Assembly: GCA_963693305.1 (NCBI GenBank)
Contig: OY855915.1
Coordinates: forward strand, 1,160,001-1,224,000
Source: Meandrina meandrites
Taxonomy: Eukaryota; Cnidaria; Anthozoa; Scleractinia; Meandrinidae
Direction: 5' to 3'
Length of the DNA stretch: 64,000 bases
In this document: piece after piece, positions 12,601 to 26,408 of the stretch
Position numbering within the stretch: position 1 is the stretch's first letter
Layout: each line of letters begins with the position of its first letter
Made by a program: the position numbers and the translations under genes
The notes under the pieces: model-generated
Database searches by the model: none
The model's input: only the letters and a program-made list of their open reading frames with translations
What the model was told of the DNA's origin: nothing

Positions 12601-14487
12601 GTAATGTCACATCATTTCCACTTATTTTCTGCCAGTTTAAAAACCACACTTCAAAACAAATATTTAGTTGTTTTTCTTGTGGTTTAATATCAGATGGATC
12701 AAGCCTCTAATTGCTCGTATGGTGACTATGTTGATATATTTGAGGGTTCATATGGAAGCACTGATGTTATAAAGCGCCTTTGCGGCTTGAATCCTCCACC
12801 TGACCAGCGAACGGTTCGTTCGAAAGGTAACTCGCTGGTCGTGCACTTGCATACCGATGAGGTAAACCATAACCGAGGATTTATAGCAAGTCACCAGGGT
12901 GAGTAAGGACCATTTTAAATCAATTTTAAAAATTTTCATTTCATTTTCTTGGGTGCTTTGACTTTCGAAACAAGACAATGTTTCGAAAGGTATTATGTTA
13001 TCAATTAAGTATTAAGTATTATGTTATTAATTAATTAATATACTTTTCAATATTGTCACGCAATGCGGCTATTTTGATTGGTATTTTTCTCGAAGCTTTT
13101 TTCAAATTCAATTTTAAAATAAACCGGGATGGGAGGGGTGGGGAGGGAGAGGCGGCGACTAAAAGGGGAGGAACGGCCCGAAAGGCGTGCCTTGTTTTAG
13201 GTGGAAGTATATATAAGAAATGGAATTTCTCGTGTTGGAGTAAAGAAAATGGTAAAGAAAACTTTCCTTGAGACAGGAAAAAGGGCCTTTCAAAAGATCT
13301 TGAACAGACTCATCAAACAGGTTTGATGGTATTCTTAGTGTAGATATGTCAATTCAAAGGTGTACAATTTTCTATCGGAAGGTTTTACTAATGTCTTCCT
13401 TTGGCTTCCAGATGTCTAACGTCCAGGCTGGAGGACTAACGTATTAAATATGGTTATAATTACCTCAATGTGTTGCACTACTGGGCAAATACTGGAAAAA
13501 TACGAGAATAAATTGCTAATTAATCACAAAGTTATTACAACAGGACACATTATACACTTTTATTCAGGTATTTGCAACGTGAAGTTTTCGACAGAGTCAG
13601 GAACCATTATGTCTCCAAACTACCCACAGAAATATCCAAACAGTGTAACATGTGAGTGGATCATTGATTTGAGTCCAAGATATGAAATTACCCTGACTTT
13701 CCATGAGTTTATGTTGGAAGATCACCCAAGCTGTTCATACGACTGGCTGATGGTAAAGGAAGGAAACAATCCAGAAGACCGGATAATATTCAGAGGGTGT
13801 TCTGATATTCTGCCTCCTGATATGGTAATAAGTGGACCAGCGAGGATCGCTTTCAAAACAGACCACGTCGAAAAGTTAAAAGGATTCCATATTACCTGGG
13901 CGGCCAAAGGTAATGACTAGAAATGTCTTGGAATATGAGCATATCTGGAGCTACTAGAATTCTATTATATTTGACCATAAAGGACCGGTGAATTTCGGCG
14001 TTTCGTTTTTCTCTCGCGAAACGTCAATTGCAAACCGGACGAAAACGAGTAGAGGGGCTGTATTTTCAGGCTAATGATTACGTAACCTGTTGCTAGGGAC
14101 ACTATGTCACGGTAGCCTTCGATCAAGATTCCTTTTTCCCGCGGTGGAACGAAAGCGAAAAAAAGGAATCTTTTTTTCCTCTAGCTTTTCTCTCGCCACG
14201 AGAATATGGGACACCCCATCGCAGGTTAATGAGTTTAGTCTTTTTTGTTAATCTTTGCCAAATACTTGTTGCGAAATTAAATCTTGGAGAAATAATTACT
14301 ACTTCTATGGACCTAAATGACAAGACCATAGTTTTATTACAAACATATATTTCTTCCGTGTCTTATAATGAGGGTCGTACCGGTTAGTCCCTGGCACGGT
14401 TCACAGGCAGGCGGAAAAATAACGGCATAAAAGGAGGGTTTGAAGAAAGCAAAATCGAGCAAGGCAAAAGAAAGGCTGCACATGGCA

Positions 14488-14545
<58 letters not shown>

Positions 14546-14598
14546 GTAATAATAATAATAACAACAATAATAATAATAATAATAATAATAATAATTAA

Positions 14599-14665
<67 letters not shown>

Positions 14666-15131
14666 GCATTAATAATCCAAAGGCGCTATTTACAGGATTA
14701 AAATTAAAATCTACAATTTGGAGTTTCGAGTTTTGTCCGTGTTGTTGCGCCACGGTTCCGTTATGAGAAACAACATGACAAGCTTGTAATAATTACAACT
14801 TAAAGCAAGGGACCGCAAACGAAAATGCTGCTAATGTAGGATCCAACAAGGGATCTGATCAGCGTAAAAATGATAAATGACAAACAATACTGCAAGGCTG
14901 ATCGTACTACATAAAAAGTAAACTTTGTGAGACACCAACACGACTAGAACCAATATAACAGGATAGCAACCGTGGACAGCTGTTTCGTTCTTATTGGAAC
15001 TCATCAGCACGGTGTAGCAAATCTAAATGAAGCCAGCGAAAGAGCCAACGCAAATCGATTGCCCAATAACCCGTACACTATATAGTGTACGGGTTATTGG
15101 GCAATCGATTTGCGTTGGCTCTTAGATAGTT

Positions 15132-15164
<33 letters not shown>

Positions 15165-18100
15165 GTATCCCAATCTAGTAGCCGAGCTAGCGCTGGCCAG
15201 CGGATTATCATCTGGAAGCTTTTCAGCCTCGTCATCACGTTTGGGTAATGAACCTGATCAAGGTCGACTGAATGAAGCAGGGGCGTGGTCACCTAGCAAT
15301 AACAATGATGCTGATGGCTACCTGGAAGTAAATCTGGAAGACGCGTTCTTTATTTCTGCTGTAGCTACTCAGGGTAACCCTCAGTCCAATGAGTGGACCA
15401 CAAGTTATAAGTTGCATATACTAAAGAAAGTTTGGATCATTTATAAAGAGAACAATACAGAAAAGGTTTGTAAAAATCATACTTGAATGCATCTGCAAAC
15501 TAGTTTTATTATGACCTTTGCGAGCATAGAAACTGAGCTCTTATTCGATTATTGTAAAAGTTCGGCCAAAATATCTCAGACTAAATAAATTAAAATAATA
15601 ATTGACCCTCCAAAAATCCAGCTGTTCTCTCTCTCTCTGCGATATATCTAATATTGCAACCATGCACCAGGACATCAACGTGAAAGCGGTTGAAATCATT
15701 GATATAATGCAGAGAGAGAAAAATAGGGTTTTAGGCCTCAGCTTTCTACAATGTATCCGATAATGTTGTGAACCGAAGTAATTATCTATTAAATAATGCT
15801 ATTCAGTACCAGACAACTTTTAAAAAATGTTAGTAGAATCCTGAGACTAAGGCACTGGTAAGCAATTACAGTCAATTCAGCTGCAACTGGTAGGAAACAA
15901 TAGTTATGTTATGATTTTGTTGCAGATATTCAGCGGAAACTCAGGAGGAAATCAGACAGTAAAACATGTTCTTATAGAACCTCAAACGACCCAGTTCATA
16001 CGGTTCCAGCCAATTAGTTATTCAAGTCACAAAGCCCTTAGAGTAGAAGTGTATGGAAAACCTGGTAAGTTATCTTCTCGAGTTGTTACTAAAGCGACAC
16101 TGCATTACATTGTTTTTTTGTCAAGGTCAGCAAATGTCGCCAGTTAACTTTGGCACATGCATCTTCTTCAGCACTCTTGTCAAGGACTGTTTTTAGACCA
16201 CCTTTCATATTAAAGAGTATAAACCTGGGGTATATCAGTTATTCGTCTAGTGCGATAGTATTGGTAAAGAAGGACTGGTAACTGACATTTCATCATGTCA
16301 AGTTACTCTCACTTAGGTTGTCGAAATGTCAACCACCGATAACACCTTCACATACATTTGGTGAACTGTGTCTTTACCATAAAATGCATAAATTAAAGAC
16401 TTGAGACACTTTGTCACAATGATGTTTCTACAATTGCTGCTTTTGTGGCCACTATCCAAAGAAAGTGAATTGATGGCTCTGTGCTAAATGCTTTCATCAA
16501 ACGTTTGTTAAATTTTATTATAAGCTATCAAGCTGTAGTTGCAATTTATAAATCTAGAAAGACTTCAAGGACAAGAACCCTGCCCTTTTCCCCTGATCAG
16601 AGGGTTGTCTAATACACCCGATCTGTGACGCGTCGTCAAAAGGGGTGACGGTCATATACGAAATGGCGAACCGTCATCGGAAGTCATTTCGAGTGAAACT
16701 TAGAAAACGTTCACTATAGAGCTTTTTCATTAACGTGACCAGTGGCCATATTGTTTTACTAAAACAAAAGACGATTTTTGCATACGCATAGAGCGGGAGG
16801 AATGGCTTGGTACACCAATATGGCCGCCGTTTCTTTGTTTGGAATACCAATATGGCTGCCGCGACGTCATATGAAAACGCTCTATAACGTTATGATGGCA
16901 GGAGGGTAGAATGTCGGCAGATTGAATCGATGCGTGACCATGGTGACTGATGGTGACAACTCGTCACCCGAAGCCATTTCATGAGAGACTTTTTCACTAT
17001 ATTCACTTTAACAATATGAATTTAGTATTCCATTGATCCACGTTTTCGTTATGTTCAACCGTGGGCCTGAACCGCATTCTTCTATGTCCAGTTATTGTCT
17101 TTCAACTGTTACCTTTCCTGGTTTTTGATCATCGCTTTCTTAATCATGATAAATTTCAGTATGTAGAAATGACTTGGAAGAAAACGCACTTAACGATGTG
17201 TTTTAATCCCTACATTGGTAGGCGATTAAATGGTATCTTTTTAACTCCTGTAAGAAAATTGATGTAAACACGTAGGTTCTTAAACAAACACTACCGATAT
17301 AAACCTTCAAAATCACGCTTCACCAAGCTTTTCTTCTTTGTGGCACGCTCTCTATGATATATTCAATGTACTGTTTTCTTGAGGTTGTGTTTCTATGATG
17401 TATTTAATATACAATTTTCTTTAGGTTATGTTCCTGTTGGATGCTACAACGACACGCTGAATCGTTCAATTCAAATAATAGAAGGAACGGATTCTATCTT
17501 GGATGGATCGTACTCTTCTCGAAAGGAATCCGTTGCAAAGTGCGCCCTGGCTGCATTGAGAGCGGGCTACAGCATGTTTGCTCTTCAGAATGGAGGACAG
17601 TGTGCAGCTAGTGCTACAGCGCCACAGACTTTCGACAAGTATGGAAAATCTACTGCTTGTAAGGCTGATGGTGAAGGTGGAACATCGGCTAATCAGGTCT
17701 ATTTGATCAAAGGTGAGACTATAAAACTAATCAATTTCATTAATCGCTTTCATTGACGAGAGACATCCTGTAACCAACATTCATAGCTTTTCTTTCTTAA
17801 AATCCATCCTCTTCTTTCTGTTTTGTTAGTATTATGAGCTTGAACAGTATTCCATTGATCCACGTCATCTTTACGTTGTCTTCATATCTATTCTCTTTTG
17901 TCCAATTCAGTATTGCCTTTCAACAGTTGCTTTTTCTGTTTTTTTTTTACGACTATTTTGCAGAATGCAAAATAGGACTTAAGTGAGCGAGCGAATTCAC
18001 TCGCTCGGTCGATCCTTGGTCGGTCCTTCCCTCTTTGGGTCGCAGACTTTTGTTTGTAATTACGCTGACCAATGCATAACGTGACTTGACGATGAAATTT

Positions 18101-21100
18101 TAAAAATGTCTTCGAATGTGAAACGTAGTGAAGCAATGAGTGATGAGATAATTACAGTTATGTCAAGGGCATGTGGTGTGGAAATTTTCTTATTTAATTT
18201 TTTTAAAAGAAACTAGAAAGGATTTGTTGTCCTTGTTACGAAATGGACGCGGGCTCCTGGCAAGCATGGCATGAATGGACATTGAGCAAAATAACAAATT
18301 GTTATAAATGGGAAGCACTTATTAGCTTCTTGGGGGAAAAAGAACTCTCGCCCTCCCTGCTTTCCAATACAGTATACCAGCGCATTGAGCTAACTTATCA
18401 GACAGGTCCGCAAAGCGTATATGCGTCTAGAGCGTTATGCATTATTGTATTGCGGAGTGAGGGCAGTGATTTGAGTGTGATTTTAAGAGGTTCAAAGAAG
18501 GGGCTGCATGAAGAGAGAAATTCATATTTTCTGCTTATACTGATGCATGTACTTTATCATGCAAAAGAGTCGTAGCCTCAAAGAGGACTTTGATTGATCA
18601 CGGCGCGTCCTGAAAACATTTCAGGATGTAGAAATGACTTGCAGGAATAAAAAGAAATAAAGATATGTTTTAATACCTGCCTTAGTAAATATTTCAATGC
18701 AATGGTAACTTTTCAATCCCTTTTAGAAAATTGATGTAGACATCTAGGTTCTTAAAAATGCACTACCAATATAAACTTTCCAAATCTCGCAGCATCTACC
18801 TTTTCTTATTTGAGGCACGCACTGTAGGATATAACCTATGGAACGCAATATGCTATTACCAAATCTCTAACCATTCTATCCAAAATGAACGTGGAATGAA
18901 AATAGTTTACTCTTTATATTTTCTTTAGATTATGTTTCTGTGGGATGTTACAAGGATACATCAAATCGTGCAATCCAAATGATAGAAGGAAAGGATTCTA
19001 TCTTGGATGGATCGTACTCTTCTCGAATAGAACCCGTTGCAAAGTGCGCCGTCGCTACAATGAAAGCGGGCTACGGTATGTTTGCAGTTCAGGATGGAGG
19101 ACGGTGTGCAGCTAGTGCTACAGCACCAAAGAGTTTCGACAAGTATGGAAAATCTGCTGCTTGTAAGACTGATGGTGAAGGTGGACGATGGGCTAATCAG
19201 GTCTATTTGATCAAAGGTGAGACTGTAAAATTAATCAATTTCTACAATCGCTTTCATTGACGACAGACAAACTGTAACGAACATTCATCGCTTTCATTCT
19301 TAAATTCATCTTTTTGATTTGTGTTTTGTTGATGTTATGTTGCTTGACTAGTATTCTATTGATTCTCACCTTGACTGTAAAATTAAAACAATTTCTACAA
19401 ATCGCTTAGGTTGACGACAAACAAACTGTATCCAACATTCATAGCTTTTCATTTTGAAAATTCATCATTTTCTTTATGTTTTATTGGTGTTATGCTGCTT
19501 AAATAGTATTCAATTTATAAACGTCATCTTTTCGTTGTCATAACCCTTAGTTTTTCATGCCCTGGTATTGTATTTCATCTATTACTTTTTCTGTGTTAGA
19601 GTCTGTAGAAGTTGCCTACAAGAAAAAACTCAGCGACATGTTTTAATCTCCGCCTTGGTAGACAATTAATTGCGAAATTTTTCAACTCCTTTCAGAAGAT
19701 TGACATAAACCTTAGTTATTTAACAAATACTACCATAGTAAGCCTCCCAATTCTAGCGTCAGCAAAAATGAACGTGGAAGAAAAAAATTACTATTTATAT
19801 TTCTTTAGATTATATTTCTGTTGGATGTTACAACGATACGTCGAATAGTGCAATTCAAATAATAGAAGGAACCGATTCTATCTTGGATGGATCGTACTCT
19901 TCTAGATCAGAACCCATTGCAAAGTGCGCCGTGGCTGCAATGAGAGCGGGCTACAGTATGTTTGCAGTTCAGGATGGAGGACAGTGTGCAGCTAGTGTTA
20001 CAGCGTTACAGACTTTCGACAAGTATGGAAAATCTACTGCTTGTAAGGCTGATGGTGAAGGTGGACCATCAGTTAATCAGGTCTATTTGATCAAAGGTGA
20101 GACTGTAAAGTTTGAACAATTTGTACTGTTTTTTTTGTTGACGACACACGAACTGTAATTAGCATTATTAGTTTTTCATTTTGAAACTTCATCATTTTCT
20201 GTAATGCCGTCTCAGTCGTTTAGTATTGCTTGACGCATCCCGTCCCCATAATGCAGGACTTAAAAAGAGCTCCTCGTGCTACCGAGAACGTTTAAGCAAC
20301 GTCAGTGTATTTTCAGTGTTTATTTTGTGGCTTCCTTACCCGCTACATTTTCGTTATGTTTTGTTGGTGTTATGTTGCTTAAATAGTATTCCATTGCTAA
20401 AAGTCATCTTTTCGTTGTTTACTCTTTCATATCCAGGTATTGTCTCTCATGTGTTACATTTTCTCTGTTAGATCGCCGCGTCCTTAATAAATTTCAGTAG
20501 GTAGAAATGACTTCCAAGAAGACAAACTCAGCGATATGTTTTAATCTTCACCTTGCTATACGATTCATTGGGAAATTGTTTAACTCCTTTTGAAAGATTG
20601 ACATAACCTATTCGCTCTAGAACAATACTACCATTGTAAACGTTCCACTTCTAGCATCAGCTAACTTTTCAATTTTGTTGCACGCTCTCTAGGCTATATT
20701 TCCCGGAATGCAATTGGCAAAAATGTCCAAATCTATCAAAATTGAACGTGCAAAGAAACAGTAAACTATCTATATTTTCTTTAGATTATGTTTCTGTTGG
20801 ATGCTACAAGGATACGTCGAATGGTGCAATCCAAAAAATAGAAGGAACTGATTTTATCTTGGATGGATCGTACTCTTCTCGAACGGAACCCGTCGCAAAG
20901 TGCGCCGTGGCTGCAATGAGAGCGGCCTACATTTTGTTTGCAGTGCAGGACGGAGGACAGTGTGCAGCCAGTGCTACAGCGCCACAGACTTTCGACAAGT
21001 ATGGAACATCCACTGCTTGTAAGGCTGATGGGGAAGGTGGACCATTGGCTAATCAGGTCTATTTGATCCAAGGTGAGACTATAAAATTAATCAATTTCAT

Positions 21101-24100
21101 TAATCGCTTTCATTGACGGGAGACAACATGTAACCAACATTCATAGCTTTTCCTTCTTAAAATTCCTCTTTCTTATTTTTGTTTTGTTGAGCTTGAATAG
21201 TATTCCATTGTTCCACGTCATCTTTACGTTGTCTTCATACCTATTCTCTTTTGTCCAATTCAGTAATGCCTTTCAACAGTTTTTGTTTTCTGGATTTTGA
21301 TCATGGCGCGTCCTGAAAAAATTTCAGTATGTAGACATGACTTGCAGGAAAACAAAATAAACGATGTGTTTTAATCCCTACCTTGGTTAATAATTAATTG
21401 GTAACTTTTCAATTCCTTTAAGAAAATTGATGTAAACATTTAGGTTTTGAAACAAGTACTACTGATGTAAACATAACAAATCTCGCATCACCTAGCTTTT
21501 CGTATTTGAGGCACTCTCTCAAGGATATATATTCTATGAAATGCTACATGTTATTGCCAAAATGGACGTGGAAGGAAAAAAGTTTACTATTTATATTTTC
21601 TTTAGATTATGTTTCTGTGGGATGTTACAAGGATACATCATATCGTGCAATCCAAATAATAGAAGGAACGGATTCTATCTTGGATGGATCGTACACTTCT
21701 CGATCGAACCCCATTGCAAAGTGCGCCGTGGCTGCAATGAGAGCGGGCTACCGTATGTTTGCAGTTCAGGATGGAGGACAGTGTGCAGCTGGTGCTACAG
21801 CGCTACAAAGCTTCCACAATTATGGAATATCTACTGCTTGTAAGGCTGATGGTGAAGGTGGACCATCGGCTAATCAGGTCTATTTGATGAAAGGTGAGAC
21901 TATAAAATTAATAAATTTCTACAATTGCTCTCATGACGACACACCACCTGCAACCAACATTTATAACTTTTCATTCTCAAAATTCTTTTTGATTTGTGTT
22001 TGTTGGTGTTATGTTGCTTGAATAATATTCCATGAATCACGTCATCTTTTCGTTGTCCTCACTCATATTATTTTTTGTTCAATTCAGTATTGTCTTTCAA
22101 CTGTCACTTTTTCTGGTTTTTGATGATCTCGTCCTTAATAAATTTCAGTATGTGGAAATGATTAGCAAGAAAACAAACTTAACGGTTAAATCGTAACTTT
22201 TCAACTCCTTTAGAAATTTGTTTTCTTTAGCAAACACTACCAATGTAAACCTTCCAAATCTCGCATCATCTAATCTTTCTTTTTTGAGGCACGCTCTCCG
22301 GGATATACATATTCTATGGAATGTAGTATGCTATTGCCAAATCTCTAACCATTCTATCAAAAATGAACGTGGAAGGGAAACAGTTTACCATCTATATTTT
22401 CTTTAGATTATGATTCTGTTGGATGTTACAACGATACGTCAAATACTGCAATCCAAATAATAGAAGGTACGGATCCTATCTTGGATGGATCGTACTCTTC
22501 TCGATTGAACCCCATTGCAAAGTGTGCCGTGGCTGCAATGAGAGCGGGCTACAGTATGTTTGCAGTTCAGGATGGAGGGAAGTGTGCAGCTAGTGCTACA
22601 GCGCCACAGACTTTCGACAAGTTTGGAAAATCTACTGCTTGTAAGGCTGATGGTGAAGGTGGACCATCGACTAATCAGGTCTATTTGTTTAAAGGTGAGA
22701 CTATAAAATTAAAACAACTTCTACAATCGCTTTCATTGACGACACTCAACCTATACCCAGCATTCATAGCTTTCAACATTTCCGTTGTGCTTCGTTGGTG
22801 TCATGCAGAATTCCATTGCTTCTCGTCATCTTTTCGTTCTCTTAAGATGCACTCTTTTACGGCCAATAGTTATTATGAGATGATTCAAGCATTCGAATCT
22901 GTTGTGGAAGTGGTCGGTTAAGAGTAGCATCCTAGGGGCTCTCTGTCTTGTTTTTTGTTAAAGTTCTGTTTGCACCGATTTTCCTGCTCGTTTTTCTTCG
23001 GTCTACTTCGTGTCGTCCTGACTAACAGCCGTTGGGTCTCCTCGATCGGATTGATTCTCACCAGCAGGTTTAAACAATCATTATCCGATATGCTACGTCA
23101 TCGTTATCACTTCACTGAATTTGAATTAGAAATTAATTACATTAGGACCAAAAGTATTATATACAAAGCTAATATATAGATTTAGGCAGGCCTAAAAGCG
23201 GAGCTCCCATTTATTACTTTTTTGCTAGTGTTATCAGAAAAAAAAAAAAAACTTCTGGTGTTATCAAATAAGTAGCCACACTATTTCTAAGCTTATTCAG
23301 TAGCTTATATAGGAACAAATAAATTAATTTTTAATCGCTCATGGTTAAACTTAATACCTTAAAAACCTCTCGTGGTTTTGTTGACGAAAGCAACGTCAAT
23401 ATATTTCGAGGTTAACCATCTGACTTTTATTGGACCCTTATTGCCTGACGTGGCAGGTTCTAAAATTGAAATTGACGAGTGCACTTTATTGGGTTCCTCA
23501 CGTACGCACGTAGGCGCACACAACAAATCTAAGTAAAACTTTTTTTAAAACGTTTAATGCACACTGATTAATACCTCTATGAGTTATTCAATATATGAAA
23601 GACCTTGACCCTGTTTTGATTTACTACAAAACAGTGAGGGCAAAAAAATCAGCTCAAGGCAAAAACAAAACACAGAAAAACGAAGTGAATTCGCTGCTCA
23701 ACACAGTAGACAAAATGAACTCACGCCACGGCAAACTGAGAAAATCACAGCGGCAAAATAAACTCAAATTGATGGTGCCCGTTATGTAAAGTCATGTTAG
23801 AGCAGATTTTGTGTAAGAATTGTGGCAGTTTGTGATTTGGGACGTGTTACACGCTAACTTACAATGTTGTCTTAACCGTCTTCTTTTCGTTGCGGTTTGG
23901 TTGCATGATTAACAAATTCTGTTTAATCGTACGCGTTGCTAAATACCTTGGAGAACTTTATGCAGAAGAAATGATTCAATTTTCTTCATTTCTGGTAAGC
24001 AAATATGCGGTAAGTAAAGTCCGAAGGCACTCAGCCAAGCACAGGTAACTCGCAACGAAATATTGTTGTTGTTTTTTTACGCGTACAAGATTTCAACACA

Positions 24101-26299
24101 CTCGCTGATAAGATAAACAAAACAAATGCAAGCGAGTATAAAACAAGAACGGTTAGATAATAGATCGCTTAAATATATTTTGGTGTGCAGTATCGCTAAA
24201 TAGTTTTACTCGTTTTTGTTCGCAAGATTTTTCTGTACGTGTAGTTTGTAATTGACAAAACGAATCGCGATTTTGTGCCGTGAAGCTTAAAATTTTAATG
24301 TAGTTCTCAAAATCCAATTATGAACATCACAGTTAACTCCACTAACTAAAACACAAAACAATTAGTCCAAACGCAATATTTAATAAACAATGTCTGCATA
24401 AAATGTACAAACATGAACAGGTTTGAAAGCAGCATTAATTGAATTATAAATATTTACGGGAAGATCTGAAAACCGACACAACTTCAAATTCGCTCATAAA
24501 TGAAATATCAACTGATTCTCATGATACAATTAGACTTATGCTTAGTGCATACATTAACATATGTTACCTCATCTTTTGAAAACAGTGTTGAAAAAGGCTT
24601 GTAATACTGCAGGGAAAAAATTTCAAACCAGCACAATAACTTCGGAAGCGAACATGCCACTCGTTGTAAGCTTACTGAATACTCCAACACCACCAACATG
24701 AACACGTTTTGAATTATCAGCAAACATCGATCTCTCCTTTCCTTTCGGTGTAGCTGTTAACAGTCTTTTATCCATCACTTAGTGAACATCACCGGCTCTG
24801 AGCTCACTTTTATGCCAGTTCAATGTCAGTTCAATTAATTTTTCAGCCTTGTTCAGCCGCAGTGCTGCAACTCTCGGTGTTGTCCGATGTCATGTTCAAG
24901 TCGGCAATTATTTTGGATCTTCCCGTTAAGAGGTTGTCCTTAATCATTTGGCATGAGTTTCCATGATGTAGATGGTTAAATAGAGTGAGAAATATTCACG
25001 AAGAATGCTTTCTTCGCGTCCGCATGCTTTCTTCGCGTCTTCATTCAGCTTCGAAGGTGAACAACGTACCAAGTATTTTACCGCCTTTTCATACAATCGC
25101 TTCGTTTAAGTTGAAATGAAATGTCCAGATCATGAGAAAACATGAGGAAAAAAACTCTGAAATAACACAGTGTTCTTAAAAATTTCTACGACAAGTAAGT
25201 TAACTCTCAACAAAGCAAAAAATGTTTTTGCGTTACTTTTTGCGTAAGAAGGACTCCAAATCAAAGATAAAGACAAACTCGTCCCCAGGCCTAATCCGTG
25301 CGTACGTACGTACGTACGTACGTAGACGACAACCAAATTTTCTCGCCTTGACGGGTTTATTAATTTCTATGCCTATGGATGCTCCGCCCGCGGGCGCCTT
25401 CGGCGCCCGCGGGAGCTCCGCTATGAATTTGGTCAATGTTCTCCCAGCTGCTCCTCAATACTGCGATACAGAAACGCAAACTTCTTTGGCGATCCGTAGC
25501 AGATCGGGTGTATTGGACATGGATCTGTTATCCAAATGCAACACAGAATACGCCTTTTCAGTGTCTGCTTAGAATTAACTGGGAATAGTGGTACTTTAAG
25601 TGAACGGTTAATAAAAGGTTCAATAGCGATAGTGATGCATTATTGTAAAGGATGTTTTAAACCTCTGCTCCTTCTTACTTGACTTTAGCGATGTCGGTGA
25701 TATTGGCTTTTCTTTAATTTCAATGTAGTTGTTTCTATCAGTCATGGTCACAATCTTAAATCGATGTATCTGTGATCATTTAAATGCATCACATTTTTTG
25801 CAGTGGGTGGTTGGAATTTACCGACAGAAAGTGCTGTTCCAAGTGAATTGCTAACAAAAGCCAGCAAAGGTATGATAGGAGTGACCGCAAAAGGAATTGC
25901 TTTCTATTTGAACAATCAGACTGGGAACACGAGTTTTCTGTTAGTGAATAGTGAACGAGGTACAGCCGAGTTTACTATCGCTCATAGAAAACGAGAGGCG
26001 GATAGTAGACTAATTGTTGTAATGGAAACTCTAAAGGATTGTAGTGCAAAACCTACAATTTTATGTAGTTTTCAGTAAAAAAAAAAACATGCAAAAAGAG
26101 TAACGCGCACACGGTCGTGTTCTATCAGCCATTATTAAAAACTAGGAATGGTATATTGCAATTCCTGAGTTTTGATTGGTTAACAGGCAATGGTATATTA
26201 GCTCATATACCACTGACCACAAATATCGTAGCAGATACCCGTCAAAGAAAACAGTTGAGAAGCTCAAATATTGCAATTCTTTGGGCATTTTTAATAGAA

Positions 26300-26333
<34 letters not shown>

Positions 26334-26375
26334 CGTTATACCTAACTCGGCGCTACACGCCTCGTTGGCTATCTG

Positions 26376-26408
<33 letters not shown>

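Larger units (their letters stand above)
1..13930. repeat. Four-copy tandem segmental duplication (CUB units)
   Basis: The A exons start at 440, 4957, 8694 and 12694, giving periods of 4517, 3737 and 4000 bp. Introns and exons are both highly alike across copies, so the duplications are recent on this lineage. Length differences come largely from mobile-element insertions in single copies. The array ends after exon B4: the fourth copy has no C exon. Confidence 0.9.
22695..25803 (+). other. 3.1-kb intron after module 6
   Basis: No exon was recognised. It contains a (TACG)n run at 25297-25324 and a GC-rich perfect hairpin at 25387-25413. Small ORFs (for example 23595-23789) show no recognisable domain. 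Confidence 0.5.

Noticed and set aside
14337..14567. Poly-leucine ORF
   Set aside because: Read-through of the AAT microsatellite.
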